From Nonomuraea aurantiaca (GTDB taxonomy: Bacteria; Actinomycetota; Actinomycetes; Streptosporangiales; Streptosporangiaceae), in contig NZ_JAIWNB010000041.1 in the NCBI RefSeq assembly GCF_020215705.1, forward strand, positions 1 to 54,701: a stretch of DNA of 54,701 bases, given 5' to 3'. The position numbers and the translations under genes are program-made. The notes below the pieces were generated by a model, which searched no databases, had not been told where the DNA came from, and was given only the letters and a program-made list of their open reading frames with translations. Shown piece after piece: positions 1 through 8,516 of the stretch. Each line of letters starts with the position of its first letter. The first letter of the stretch is position 1.

Positions 1-2
1 CT

Positions 3-242
3 GCTGTCCTGAGCCACCGCAACACCGTCACGCTCACCCTGGCAGCCCGGCTACTCGGCCGAGACCGCAACACCCTCAGCTACCACGCCCACCGGACCCG
101 GCCTCTGCTGGGCTTCGCGGCCCCCGACCTCGCCGCAATCCTCGCCCAGCCCCGCCGCCGGACCCACCCGCCCCGCTCGATCGAGGCACTCCAGAACGAG
201 ATCACCGCCTACGAAACCAACATCAAATCGGGCAGTAGTTAG
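3..242 (+). CDS. 3' end of an unrecognised gene (partial)
   Basis: An open frame runs in from the left edge and stops at TAG 240-242, leaving about 79 codons. The visible tail is rich in Arg, Leu and Ala and ends in a probable helix (SIEALQNEITAYETNIK). It resembles the C-terminal helical tails of transposon-borne or plasmid-borne hypothetical proteins, but I do not recognise the family. It lies immediately downstream of the truncated IS3 OrfA on the other strand, where OrfB would be expected, so it may belong to a second mobile unit that interrupted the IS. The start and most of the protein are outside the window. Confidence 0.4.
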   Translation, partial: AVLSHRNTVTLTLAARLLGRDRNTLSYHAHRTRPLLGFAAPDLAAILAQPRRRTHPPRSIEALQNEITAYETNIKSGSS

Positions 243-253
243 TTGACGGATCC

Positions 254-601
254 TCACCAGTTTGTCTCCCCCGCGAAAAGCTTGGCCGCCTTACGCAGGA
301 TGTCCCGCTCTTGCTCCAGCTCCCGGATCCGGGCCTTGAGCTGCTTGTTCTCCTCTTCCAGCACGTCGTCCGAGGGTACGTGCCCGGACGGCGCCGGCCG
401 ACCGGCAGCGGCGCCACCGGCCCCGCCTTGCGCGCCCTCACCCCGAGCCTGCGCCGCTCGCACCCACACCCGCAGCGTCTCGCGGCTGACCCCCAGATCC
501 CTCGCGATCGACGTGATCGTCCGATCCGGCTTGGACAGCACCAGCGCCACCGCGTCGGCCTTGAACTCGGGCGGGTAGTTCTTCATCACCATCAGGGACA
601 T
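254..601 (-). CDS. IS3-family transposase OrfA
   Basis: A 115-residue protein with an N-terminal helix-turn-helix (KNYPPEFKADAVALVLS, then SIARDLGVSRETLRVWV) and a C-terminal leucine zipper (LEEENKQLKARIRELEQE, ending KAAKLFAGETNW). This is the standard OrfA layout of IS3 elements, which binds the terminal repeats and is fused to OrfB by a -1 frameshift. No OrfB (DDE) sequence follows on this strand, because positions 1-253 read as a different gene on the plus strand, so the element cannot move by itself. MSLMVMKNY offers several starts and MKNYPPEF is the family-typical one. An Ala/Gly-rich linker separates the two domains. Confidence 0.85.
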   Translation of the reverse strand: MSLMVMKNYPPEFKADAVALVLSKPDRTITSIARDLGVSRETLRVWVRAAQARGEGAQGGAGGAAAGRPAPSGHVPSDDVLEEENKQLKARIRELEQERDILRKAAKLFAGETNW

Positions 602-648
602 CTCTTCCCCTGGACCTCAAGATCCAGTCTCCAAGGTGTCCACGTTCA
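254..648 (-). mobile_element. truncated IS3-family element
   Basis: The remnant holds OrfA and its upstream end. Read on the minus strand the outer end begins TGAACGTGGACACCTTGG at about 648, which has the TG start expected of an IS3 terminus. The other end is missing. The insertion removed the N-terminus of the adjoining DUF932 gene. The exact boundary is inferred. Confidence 0.6.
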
Positions 649-649
649 A

Positions 650-1603
650 GGGGGAACGCCCGGCGACGAGCCCAACCACTACCCAGGCCAGATCCCAGTC
701 GCGGACGTCATCCGACGCCTGTTCAGCTGGGAACCTGCCGAAGGCTCGATCGAGACCACCTATCTGACCGACGAGGGCGTCACCCGCCTTACAGACCCCA
801 CTCGGAAGGCGATCATTCGCCCTGACACGGGAGAGATCCTCGGCGTCTTCAAACAGGGCTTCCGGATTCACGAATACAAGCGCTGGCTCCTGGAGCACAT
901 CGAGACGATTCTGGACGACGAACTGTTCATCGGCTCGGCCGGCCTGCTCAAAGGCGGCGCGGTGGCATGGGTCCAGGTGGAGGTGCCCGAGTCCTGCACC
1001 ACTCCTGAGGGTGTCACCTTCCGACCCTTCCTGTCAGCCGCCACCTCACTGGACGGTTCGCTGTCCTCCACCTACCAGACCGGCGCCCAGCTGATCAGAT
1101 GCGACAACACCCTGTCCGCTGCGCTGGCCGAAGGCGGAGCCAAGCGGCTGAAGATCAAGCACTCCCGAAACTCCCTCGGCCGGATCGCGGAAGTCCGGGA
1201 CGCGCTGGGCATCATCCATCAAGTCGCCGACGACTTCGCCAGTGAGGTCAGGCGCCTGTGCCAGGTCGAGGTCTCTGGGGTGCAGTGGGGCACCTTCCTT
1301 GATCGGCACATCCCGTTGCCTTCAGACTCCGGGCGCAGCCGCACCATGGCCGAGACTAAGCGGGACGCGCTGAACCGCCTCTGGAGTCACGACGAGCGGG
1401 TGACCCCCTGGCGCGGTACAGCGTTCGGCGTCGTCCAGGCCGTCAACACCTTCGCCCATCACGAGCAGATCGTGAGAGGCGCCGTCCGCGCCGAACGCAA
1501 CATGCTCCGCATGGTCACCGGCGGCGTGGACGAGCTCGACCTGGCCACCCTCCAGACGCTGGAGAAGGTGCTCGATCGCTCCGTCCTGGGCAGGGCCGCC
1601 TGA
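650..1603 (+). pseudogene. DUF932 (phage/plasmid-like) protein, 5' truncated by IS3 remnant
   Basis: From about 670 the frame reads as the body of the DUF932 / TIGR03299 family of plasmid- and phage-borne proteins of unknown function. Landmarks are IETTYLTDEGV, TGEILGVFKQGFRIHEY, LFIGSAGLLKGGAVAWVQVE, FLSAATSLDGSLSSTYQTG and IRCDNTLSAAL. About 318 codons remain. Family members normally carry another 50-70 N-terminal residues with a glycine/tryptophan-rich start region, and here that part is replaced by IS3 terminal sequence. There is no credible ribosome binding site or start codon, so I call it broken, although an in-frame upstream start through the IS cannot be excluded. It is typical cargo of actinobacterial plasmids and integrative elements. 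Confidence 0.8.
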
Positions 1604-1686
1604 CGCGTTAGAGGTGCGGTCACCGTGTGACCGCACCTCGTCCCTTCATGGCAGGATCTGAGGGACCGCGAGGTTCGGAGGGCGAC

Positions 1687-2169
1687 ATGAACGACGAGAC
1701 GGCCGCGTTGCTCTTCGACGTGGTCGAACGGCTCGAAAAGAGCATCATCGCTCGTGAGGGTCCTGCGATCGTGGCTCTTCGTGGGGAGCGCCTGCTCGTG
1801 CTCAGCGACTACGACTACCTTCGTGATGAGCAGTCGGCTGCAGCGTTTGAGAGGCGGGCCGCTGCCAAGGGTCAGGAGATCGCGGCGACGCGATGGATTC
1901 TCGCCGTTCCTCAGGTGTGGGTGATCACGCCTGACCGGGTGTTCAGCCGTGCGGTGTCGAATCATCCGCTCCGCGAAGGGGAGCAGGAAGCGATCACCTG
2001 GATGAGCTTTGATCAGAGCGACGGAGTGGAGTATGGGCGTGTTCCGTACACACGCCGCCCCAGCGGGGAACCGGTGTTTGACGAGCCGGAGATGTTCACG
2101 GTCGGGGTTCGTCCCGCTGAGCACATGCCGGGCTACACGTTGCTCCAAGCCCTCTTTCTGGACGACTAG
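1687..2169 (+). CDS. hypothetical protein
   Basis: The chosen start ATG 1687 (MNDETAALLFDVVERLEKS) has GGAGG 6 nt upstream, and an in-frame GTG at 1627 has none. The product is about 160 residues, soluble and acidic, with no signal peptide or membrane segment. Visible blocks are LEKSIIAREGPAIVALRGE, VLSDYDYLRDEQSAAA and ITPDRVFSRAVSNHPLREG. I do not recognise the family. It lies 83 nt downstream of the DUF932 remnant in the same direction, so it may be the next gene of the same plasmid-like module. Confidence 0.65.
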   Translation: MNDETAALLFDVVERLEKSIIAREGPAIVALRGERLLVLSDYDYLRDEQSAAAFERRAAAKGQEIAATRWILAVPQVWVITPDRVFSRAVSNHPLREGEQEAITWMSFDQSDGVEYGRVPYTRRPSGEPVFDEPEMFTVGVRPAEHMPGYTLLQALFLDD

Positions 2170-2315
2170 CCTCAAGCCCGAAGAACCTTGCCCCGTACGG
2201 GCAGAGCTTTTCGTAGGTTTCGCTGTCCTTGCTCTGGGCGATGATGAACCTTCCGCAAAGCGCTTCAGGAGCGAGAGACGGGTGACCCCAGAAAGACATC
2301 CCAGGAGCTTTGATG

Positions 2316-2500
2316 TCAAGCAACGAGCGATTCGGTCTGATGTGGGCAAGTGGTTGCTCCGTTGTAGAGGGTGCCGGTCTTGAGGCGGCCGTGCAGGATG
2401 CCGACGAGGCGGTTGGCGACTTGGCGTGGGGCGGTGTTGTAGTTGGTGTCGCGGGCGCGTTGCTTGTCGTAGCAGGCGCGGGCGCCGGGCGAGACGCGGA
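2316..2500 (-). pseudogene. IS110-family transposase, C-terminal fragment
   Basis: The minus strand encodes about 60 residues: RVSPGARACYDKQRARD, then RQVANRLVGILHGRLKTGT and YNGATTCPH before a stop at 2316-2318. This is the conserved C-terminal end of IS110-type DEDD transposases (SPGARAYYD...LANRLVGILHGCL). Everything upstream is missing. The fragment abuts a truncated IS630 transposase on the opposite strand at about 2500-2508, which suggests one IS inserted into or recombined with the other. Confidence 0.75.
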
Positions 2501-2507
2501 CTGCGGT

Positions 2508-3352
2508 GGCGGCCTACGTTGGACGCTGATGCGGATCAAGAAGCTGATCGGCCGTCTGTTCCACATCGGCTACACCGTGCCCGGGGTATGGCTGCTGCTG
2601 CGGCGTAACGGCTGGTCGGCTCAGCGGCCGATGCGGCGGGCGATCGAGCGCGACGAAGCCGCGATCGAGGTGTGGAAGAAGGAGGTCTGGCCACAGGTGG
2701 AAGATCCGCGGCGGCCACAGGCGCCTGGATCTGCTTCGAAGACGAAGCAGGCCAAGGGCTGAGGCCGCCTCGCGCTCGTACCTGGGGCCGGCGCGGACAG
2801 ACCCCCGTCGTGCACGTTCGAGGCGGCGGCACCGGTCATGTCTCCATCGCCGGGATGGTCTGCTACAAGCTCGGCGAGCGCTCCCGGCTGATCTACCGGT
2901 TACACCTGTTCCGCGGCCGCAAGGACGAGTCCAAATCCTTCGCCTGGACCGACTATCGTGACCTGATCATCGCCGCACACCGGCAGCTCGATGCCCCGAT
3001 CGTGCTGGTGTGGGACAACCTGGGCCGGCACCTGGTGCCGGGAATGAAGGCCTTCGCCGCCGAGCACGCCGAATGGCTGACGATCTTCCAACTCCCCTCC
3101 TACGCACCTGATCTCAACCCCGCCGAAGGCATCTGGTCGCTGCTCAAGCGCGGCGTCCTGGCCAACCTCGTCCTCGCCGGCCTGCCCCCACTTGTCCGGA
3201 TCGTCAAGCGCGGCCTGAAGAAGATCCAGTACCGGCCACACCTCATCGACGGATGCCTCGCCCGGGACCGGTCTGACCTTGACCTCCACCAACACGAACC
3301 CACTCGGCTTCACGAATTAAAGATCAGCAGCTTCCAGCAGCCAGCAGGATGA
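2508..3352 (+). pseudogene. IS630-family transposase, 5' truncated and frameshifted
   Basis: Two overlapping frames together give an IS630 transposase. The first carries RIKKLIGRLFHIGYTVPGVW and WSAQRPMRRAIERDE up to KKEVWPQVE. The second resumes at TGAWICFEDEAGQGLRPP and continues through the DDE core (IVLVWDNLGRHLVPG, LPSYAPDLNPAEGIWSLLK) to PHLIDGCLARD. The shift is at about 2700-2703, where one extra A would restore a single frame. The N-terminal helix-turn-helix region, roughly 100 residues, is absent and IS110 sequence takes its place. Programmed frameshifting occurs in some IS630 elements, but no slippery run is visible, so I call it dead. Confidence 0.8.
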
Positions 3353-3626
3353 TCCAGGGCGACCCCATCCAGGTAATATGTCGGCACCCTTGCCCTTCCT
3401 CTCTCCGCGAACGCGAAGCAATGCTCACATGGACCGAGGCGACCAGCGCGGCATAGTATTCGTGATCATGCTTTCACGCTCGGAGCGCCGCTCAGCCACC
3501 CCTGACGTCAGCGGCCAGGCGCTTGCGCCCAATCCGTATGAGGTGCTTGCGTGGACCACCAGACAGCACCGGCCTCATAGAAGTACGTACTTTCGACTCA
3601 ATTCCGTGTATGGCCGACGCGTCAGG

Positions 3627-3986
3627 TTACGGCAGAGGACAGATCAGCTCCACTCGCTTCTCCTCGCCTGCTCTCACAGAAACACTAACTGGCGGGCAAT
3701 CAATATTGCCGTAATGCAGAATGAGGCCGTATTCGCCCGCGGGTACGCGGATGTCGAAAGTCGCTTGCTTCGTCAATGCAATGCGATTATAGACTTTTCC
3801 TACACTGGTTATTTTTAATGTTGCAGACGACGGCTTCCGCTTTTTTCCAGGGGAAGGACCCCCCGTCACGTAGACTACCCCTGAAATTCTAGCATCACCG
3901 TCATTTTGCTGACCTACTGTTGAACATCCGAAAAGGCCCATCGAGGCAAGCAGCACTACAATTGAAGCCTTTATGAACTTAAGCAT
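3627..3986 (-). CDS. small lipoprotein of unknown function
   Basis: A 119-residue product with a classic lipoprotein signal: MLKFIKASIVVLLASMGLFG followed by Cys21, giving lipobox L-F-G-C. The mature part has beta-rich segments (ISGVVYVTGG, ATFDIRVPAGEYGLILHYG, SVSVRAGEEKRVELICPLP), resembling a small carboxypeptidase-regulatory or Ig-like fold. That comparison is inference only. The sequence from about 3.6 to 5.3 kb is visibly poorer in G+C than its surroundings, which suggests separate acquisition. It follows the secreted-protein gene at 4060 in the same direction, but a strong terminator at 4022-4048 separates them. Confidence 0.75.
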   Translation of the reverse strand: MLKFIKASIVVLLASMGLFGCSTVGQQNDGDARISGVVYVTGGPSPGKKRKPSSATLKITSVGKVYNRIALTKQATFDIRVPAGEYGLILHYGNIDCPPVSVSVRAGEEKRVELICPLP

Positions 3987-4021
3987 TGATTAGGCGATCC
4001 GTCCGATAAAGAAAGACTATT

Positions 4022-4048
4022 GGGTGGGTAATCTTGGATTACCCACCC
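4022..4048 (-). terminator. intrinsic terminator after the 4060-5193 gene
   Basis: A perfect 12-bp stem, GGGTGGGTAATC with GATTACCCACCC, and a 3-nt loop. Read on the minus strand it is followed by AATAGTCTTTCTTT. It is well placed to end transcription of the secreted-protein gene. Confidence 0.8.
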
Positions 4049-4059
4049 GCTATGTAGTC

Positions 4060-5193
4060 TCAGCCAAGTGTTTTAACTTGACCGAGTTTCGAAAGTTCGA
4101 GCTTCTTTTCGCCCGACAGATGCAACGTTAGCATTTCTCCCGTGGTGCCATCAAACACCACCGTTAGAGAATTTCCCCGCGGGGCACTTGCGCCTGGGGG
4201 TATCGGGAGCTGCTCACCCTGGAATTCACCTTCCAGCTGCATGACCGTGACAGACCGCTCATCATCAGGAGCGACGATGTCGAGAGCGCTTAGAGCGGCT
4301 TTGTTGGTAGTATCGACCGATTGGATTTGAGCACTTGCAGTTGCGGTTGCGCCCGGCGCCTGGAGCAGCGCAGAGATGCGTTTTACCTCTTCCTCAGGGG
4401 GTGCAATCTTAGCCTTCGGATAGGCTTCGATGGTGGTTGCGACACTTGGTGCTATGTTGCAGCGAGCACGCATGTCGTTGGGCTTGGAGACCCAGATGGA
4501 GTAGCAAGGGCTGCCGTTGGAATTATCCCCAGGTGCTGGGTATCCGGAACTGGCCCACCCGTTAGCCCAATTACCCGTAGCCTGATATTTGAATCGAAGA
4601 TTGCCGCCCGTCATGCTGGTGAGGACGTTGTTGGCCGTAATTTCGGTGCCTACGTTCAGGTGATTAGTTCCTTTTGGCGCAGATCCATACCCAGTGACCA
4701 GGGAGCCGTCTCGGTAGAGGTTCCAGGTGCCGTCGAACGGCTCGTCGGCTTTGAGTACATGTTTCGTGTTTGATTCGGCAGCAGCCCCATGACATTGGAG
4801 GACAAAGTCATCGGGGACTACTGACCGCTGGATCGCGCTGAACCATGACATATTGGTGTTACACCACAGACCGTGGATGGCGCCGAATTCGAGCCACAGG
4901 AGATCGTTCGGACGTCCAGTCGGTGGATCAAATAAGACCCACATCTCGGATGTGCCGAAGTCGTCAACGGCATTGCTGGGCTGAAGCTTGTATGTACCGA
5001 GTTCTACCTCCGCGCCGCCGACATTGCCGTGAGGCCAACTGATCTGGCCGTAGCAATGATTGACGTCGTTACATGTTGCCTGTGGGCTTACAGGCTCTGT
5101 TTCGGCGGTTGCCGAAGGAGTGGCGGTGGACAGAAGTGCGGTGGCTAATACCAACGCCATAAGGGCGGATTTTGGCATTGAAACACGTAACAT
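4060..5193 (-). CDS. secreted protein of unknown function
   Basis: A 377-residue protein. The start at 5193 (MLRVSMPKSALMALVLA) has CGGAG about 6 nt upstream, and a second in-frame Met is at 5178. A Sec signal peptide ends near ATPSATAETEP. The mature part contains several Cys residues (QATCNDVNHCYGQISW, LWCNTN, VLQCHG, SPCYSIW, RARCNI) compatible with disulfides, aromatic-rich stretches (MWVLFDPPTGRPNDLLWLEF), and a C-terminal half lacking Cys. I do not recognise the family. It lies in the low-G+C cargo segment of the mobile region. Confidence 0.7.
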   Translation of the reverse strand: MLRVSMPKSALMALVLATALLSTATPSATAETEPVSPQATCNDVNHCYGQISWPHGNVGGAEVELGTYKLQPSNAVDDFGTSEMWVLFDPPTGRPNDLLWLEFGAIHGLWCNTNMSWFSAIQRSVVPDDFVLQCHGAAAESNTKHVLKADEPFDGTWNLYRDGSLVTGYGSAPKGTNHLNVGTEITANNVLTSMTGGNLRFKYQATGNWANGWASSGYPAPGDNSNGSPCYSIWVSKPNDMRARCNIAPSVATTIEAYPKAKIAPPEEEVKRISALLQAPGATATASAQIQSVDTTNKAALSALDIVAPDDERSVTVMQLEGEFQGEQLPIPPGASAPRGNSLTVVFDGTTGEMLTLHLSGEKKLELSKLGQVKTLG

Positions 5194-5514
5194 GCATACT
5201 CCGATCCCGATTCGACTCGCCCAAACATATGCCGCTTGTCCTTGTTGATCAAGCCTTGACTTTCCTTAGAAACTATGCTGCAATCCTCATTTGATTGGCT
5301 ACTTTCCGTTATGTTAAGGGAGCTGTTAGTTCACCGTTGCCGAATTCACAGGCGAGCCCTACGTCGGTTATTGGGCGCGAAGCGTCAGGCTGATCAGGCA
5401 GTCATATGGCAGCACCGGAATCCGCGCCTTAACAGTTACGACTAGAGGGTGTCTGAAAAAGGTCAGGCGAGTCATGCTAAAGGGTGTCGAGGGCGTGAGC
5501 TTGGAGGCGTGCGA
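5194..5514. other. intergenic, no gene recognised
   Basis: About 320 nt between the secreted-protein gene and the IS1634-like element. It should hold the promoter of the leftward gene. The stretch at about 5450-5470 (GGGTGTCTGAAAAAGGTCAGG) looks like an IS terminus, but no partner was found. Confidence 0.3.
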
Positions 5515-7162
5515 CCTGACTTGGCTCAATTTAGTGCGTACCTTCATCGCGGTGGATCCGTGTGAGTGCGTCGCGGAGGTCGTCGGGTAAGGGGTCCGCG
5601 GCGGTGAGGATGTGGTCCCCGGCTCGAATGCGGATCGTGCGGTGGCGGCGGGCGGTGCGGACGAACTTCTTGATGGACCATCGGGTCCGGGCTTCGATCC
5701 AGCGGCCGACGGCCAAGGCGGCGAACACGATTGTCAGGTGGGCGTCGATGGACTCGCGTTTGTGGTGGTAGATCGGCCGCGGTTTCCGATCATGCTTGCT
5801 CATTCGGAACGACTTTTCGATCTCGAAGAGCCGGTGGTAGGCGTCGATGACGAACTCGGCGGTGACGTTGTCGAGGTTGGTGATGTAGCCCTTCAGTCCG
5901 GCCAGCGCCTTGGCCTTGTCCACCAAGTTCTGATTGAGGCTCTTGGTTGCGCCGGTGAATTTGATGAACCGATTGCGTTTGACGGGCGCCGATCCGTCGA
6001 TGGCATGTTCGGCCTTGGCGACCTGCTCGGCGATGCCGTGCAAGGTGCGGCGGGCCCGGTCAGCCCAGTACTGGTAGTAGACCATCTGATGGCGGCGGGG
6101 CCGGGAGGGGCCGGCGGGCCAGGGCTGGATGAAGATGTGCCCGTCGGGAAGCGGGATGTCGGGGTGGGCGCGCTGCCACTGTTTGACCACATAGGGCAGG
6201 TCGGGGATCCTCATGCCGAGGATGAACGACAGTCCGGCCTGCTCGATGGCATGTTTGTTCGCCTCGGAGATCATCCCGGCGTCGGCGACGATCGTCACGT
6301 CCGGTAATCGGTGGGCCTTCATGAACGCCTCGATCACCAGCAGCATGGTGTGGGTCTCGGCCTTGTTGCCCTCGAAGCCCTGCACCATGGGCGGGAACCC
6401 AGACGCGTCGGTGAGCAGCCCGATGGCGATCTGCGGCTCTAGGCGGCGTTCCTTGGAGAAGCCCGGCTCGCGGAACCCGTCGCCCGTGTTGGTCTCGAAG
6501 TACAGGGCGGACACGTCGTAGAGGACCAGGCTGGCCGGACCGAGGCGGGCGTGCGCCGCGCACGCTGCGGCCAGTCGCTCGCTCCATTTCTTGTCCGCAT
6601 ACCTGGGCAGATGCCGCTTGACGGTGGCGTAGGAGACTGGGGCGATGCCCGCCTCGCCGAACACGCGCAGGCTGTCGTGTTTGCTGGTCGGCTCCATAAC
6701 CCACGCGAGCACCAGTTGCCGAAACACCTCATCACCGCCTGTCGCGGCGTCGAATCCGGGCGCGGTAGGCCCGGTCGAGGTCGTCCCACAGGTGCTCCAT
6801 CCGCGAGCCGACGATTTCCAGCGGCCCACCCGACACCGACCCACTGCTGTTGAGCTCGAGGTCCAGCTCTTGCTGCCCGGCGACCAGTCGCTGCCGCGCC
6901 ACCGCTTTGAGCGCTTCCGGTTCGGCGTCGTCGTGCGCCGATCCGATGTGCTCGATGTCCCGCGCTCCGCGCCGGGAGGAGTACACGATCTGCACCGCGC
7001 GAGCACCCGAGGCGGTCTTCACCGTCCGCACGGACGGAGACACGGCCGACAGCGTAGGCAAAGGATCCGGTTTAGTGCGCACTTTTCGCCGGATCTGGCA
7101 GCGAACCTCCAGGTCAACGTCACGCGCTCAATCGTGATCAAGAAACGTGAGCCAAGCCAGGG
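5515..7162 (-). mobile_element. IS1634-family insertion sequence
   Basis: A transposase gene flanked by a 14-bp imperfect inverted repeat that I located by eye: CCTGACTTGGCTCA at 5515-5528 and TGAGCCAAGCCAGG at 7149-7162, matching at 13 of 14 positions. The element is about 1.65 kb. The flanking 5-6 nt on the two sides differ, so no target duplication is evident. Confidence 0.65.
5531..7082 (-). pseudogene. IS1634-family transposase with a one-base frameshift
   Basis: The N-terminal portion (VRTVKTASGARAVQIVYSSR, RDIEHIGSAHDDAEPEALK, start near 7082) lies in one frame. The rest lies in another, beginning GFDAATGGDEVFRQLVLAWV and continuing through the DDE core (VLYDVSALYFETN, VTIVADAGMISEANK) to FEIEKSFRMSKHDRKPRPIY and an HLTIVFAALAVGRWIE tail. 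The switch is near 6735-6750, where the reading frame advances by one base. Joined, it would be about 516 residues, the usual size for this family. Family members are normally encoded by one uninterrupted frame, so this copy is probably inactive unless the shift is a sequencing error. Confidence 0.85.
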
Positions 7163-7255
7163 CCCACCCCAACCGCATCGGGGACATTACGGGCAAACCG
7201 CGGCGCCACTCACACAACACAGCCCGCCGACGAATCGAGGTTAGACCGAGTGTGA

Positions 7256-7426
7256 GACGCCAGGTACGACAACGTGAATCTGTGGACGCTCCAGAACTCC
7301 GCCCAAGCGCGCCGCTTCTACGCCAAGAATGGCTTCACCGAGACCGGCAGGACCCATGACTACGACTTCGACGACAGTCCCCCGCTGGCCCTGGTTGAGT
7401 TGGAGCGAGCCGTGCCTGGCTACTGA
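7256..7426 (+). pseudogene. GNAT acetyltransferase, C-terminal remnant
   Basis: An open stretch of about 56 codons reads LWTLQNSAQARRFYAKNGF then ETGRTHDYDFDDSPP and ALVELERAV before TGA 7424-7426. The pattern LWxLxxNxxARRFYxxxGF is the acetyl-CoA-side helix and strand at the end of GNAT N-acetyltransferases. The N-terminal two thirds are missing: an in-frame stop precedes it and IS1634 sequence lies just upstream. A GTG at about 7274 could start a mini-ORF but would not make a functional enzyme. Confidence 0.7.
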
Positions 7427-7504
7427 AACGCTCGATCGGTAACTTCGTCGTGGCTGACCTCCACGGCCTGGTCCGCGACCCTATGAATTCAGGAGGTGTA
7501 TCCG

Positions 7505-8395
7505 TCAATCAAGAAGGCCAGACAATTCGGCCATAAGGGCGGGTGATACTTTACCTCTGAGAAAGCGGTTGTCCATGCCACACCCCTTGCTCCAGACGGT
7601 TACGCCGGCGGGAGGCCCTTGAGGATACCGGAATACAAGACGTATGGCCGGTGCTGCTCCAGTAGGGCAAGTACCATCGTCCTTTTCTGCTGGCCGAGAG
7701 TCAACCTTGGCTGATATATGTTTCGCGGTGTCTTCGCCGTATGTCTTCTCTTGCGGCGCCGTGGCACTGAGCTTGCAAACGGTAAGCCCTATCGAGCCCT
7801 TGGGGACCATGTGCTCCTCCTGCCCGATCCTTCCGCGCCCCGGTTCGCACTGGTCTGCCGGGCTGAGGGATGGCCAGCGCCTCGTATCGTAGGCCGTGCT
7901 CACCGCGTCTCCGACATAGGACATCGTGCGGAATGCGCCGTTCGTGGTCACCACGCACTGGTTGTCGTCATATGCGGTTCCGATCCATGACACACTGCCA
8001 TTGGTGTAGCGCAAGCGGATAAGATAGCTGCGCGGTATGGACCCGATCAGAGTGCAGGCTCGCCAGGAAGGTAGAGCAGCAACGGGAAGATGATTGAGAT
8101 CCGTCACCATCGTGGTGAGTCCATCGGTCAGCCGTTGTGGTGCGGCCGCTCGAGATCCCCCCGCATCGTAGGCGCAGATGTCCGCTTCTAGAGGGGCGCC
8201 CGGCACCAGGTGTTCGCGGGTTCCCGATCCTACGGATGGCACCCAGTCCCCTGCCGACTTCCCCGCCCAACTATTCGGGCATTCTGACAGGGTCGATGCT
8301 GGCTGCGGGCCAGGTGCGGCGCATGCTGAGGCAGTGAGCAATCCTAGAGCGCTCGCCGTCGCGGCGATGGCCTTTCTCATGGTCCTTGGACGCAT
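7505..8395 (-). CDS. lipoprotein of unknown function
   Basis: The start at 8395 (MRPRTMRKAIAATASALGLL) is preceded by AAGGA about 4 nt away. The longer frame to 8506 has no ribosome site. The product is about 296 residues with a lipoprotein signal ending TASAC. The mature domain has paired cysteines (SECPNSW, ADICAYDAGG, SWRACTLIG, DNQCVVTTNG, SPADQCEPG, LTVCKLSAT, DGTCPTG, SKGCGMDN), suggesting a disulfide-rich extracellular domain. I do not recognise the family. It follows the secreted protease gene in the same direction after about 120 nt, so the two may be co-expressed. Confidence 0.7.
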   Translation of the reverse strand: MRPRTMRKAIAATASALGLLTASACAAPGPQPASTLSECPNSWAGKSAGDWVPSVGSGTREHLVPGAPLEADICAYDAGGSRAAAPQRLTDGLTTMVTDLNHLPVAALPSWRACTLIGSIPRSYLIRLRYTNGSVSWIGTAYDDNQCVVTTNGAFRTMSYVGDAVSTAYDTRRWPSLSPADQCEPGRGRIGQEEHMVPKGSIGLTVCKLSATAPQEKTYGEDTAKHISAKVDSRPAEKDDGTCPTGAAPAIRLVFRYPQGPPAGVTVWSKGCGMDNRFLRGKVSPALMAELSGLLD

Positions 8396-8516
8396 GGTGT
8401 CCTTGGTCGGTTGCTGGAAGGGATCACGGTCCTGCCTGGTCGTGCGTGGAGAGGCGACAGGCGTCCGAGGCGGGGGCTCGGACGCCCAACTCTTTGCGGC
8501 CTGCATGTTCAGCTTG

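Noticed and set aside
51..253. IS3 OrfB downstream of OrfA on the minus strand
   Set aside because: No DDE-type sequence in any minus frame; the open frame there is a shadow of the plus-strand partial gene.
2169..2316. Minus-strand open stretch reading KAPGMSFWGHPSLAPEALCG
   Set aside because: No start codon or ribosome site and no recognisable family. It runs into the antisense of the gene at 1687-2169.
2690..2710. Programmed frameshift in the IS630 transposase
   Set aside because: No slippery heptamer or run is visible at the switch point and the N-terminus is missing anyway.
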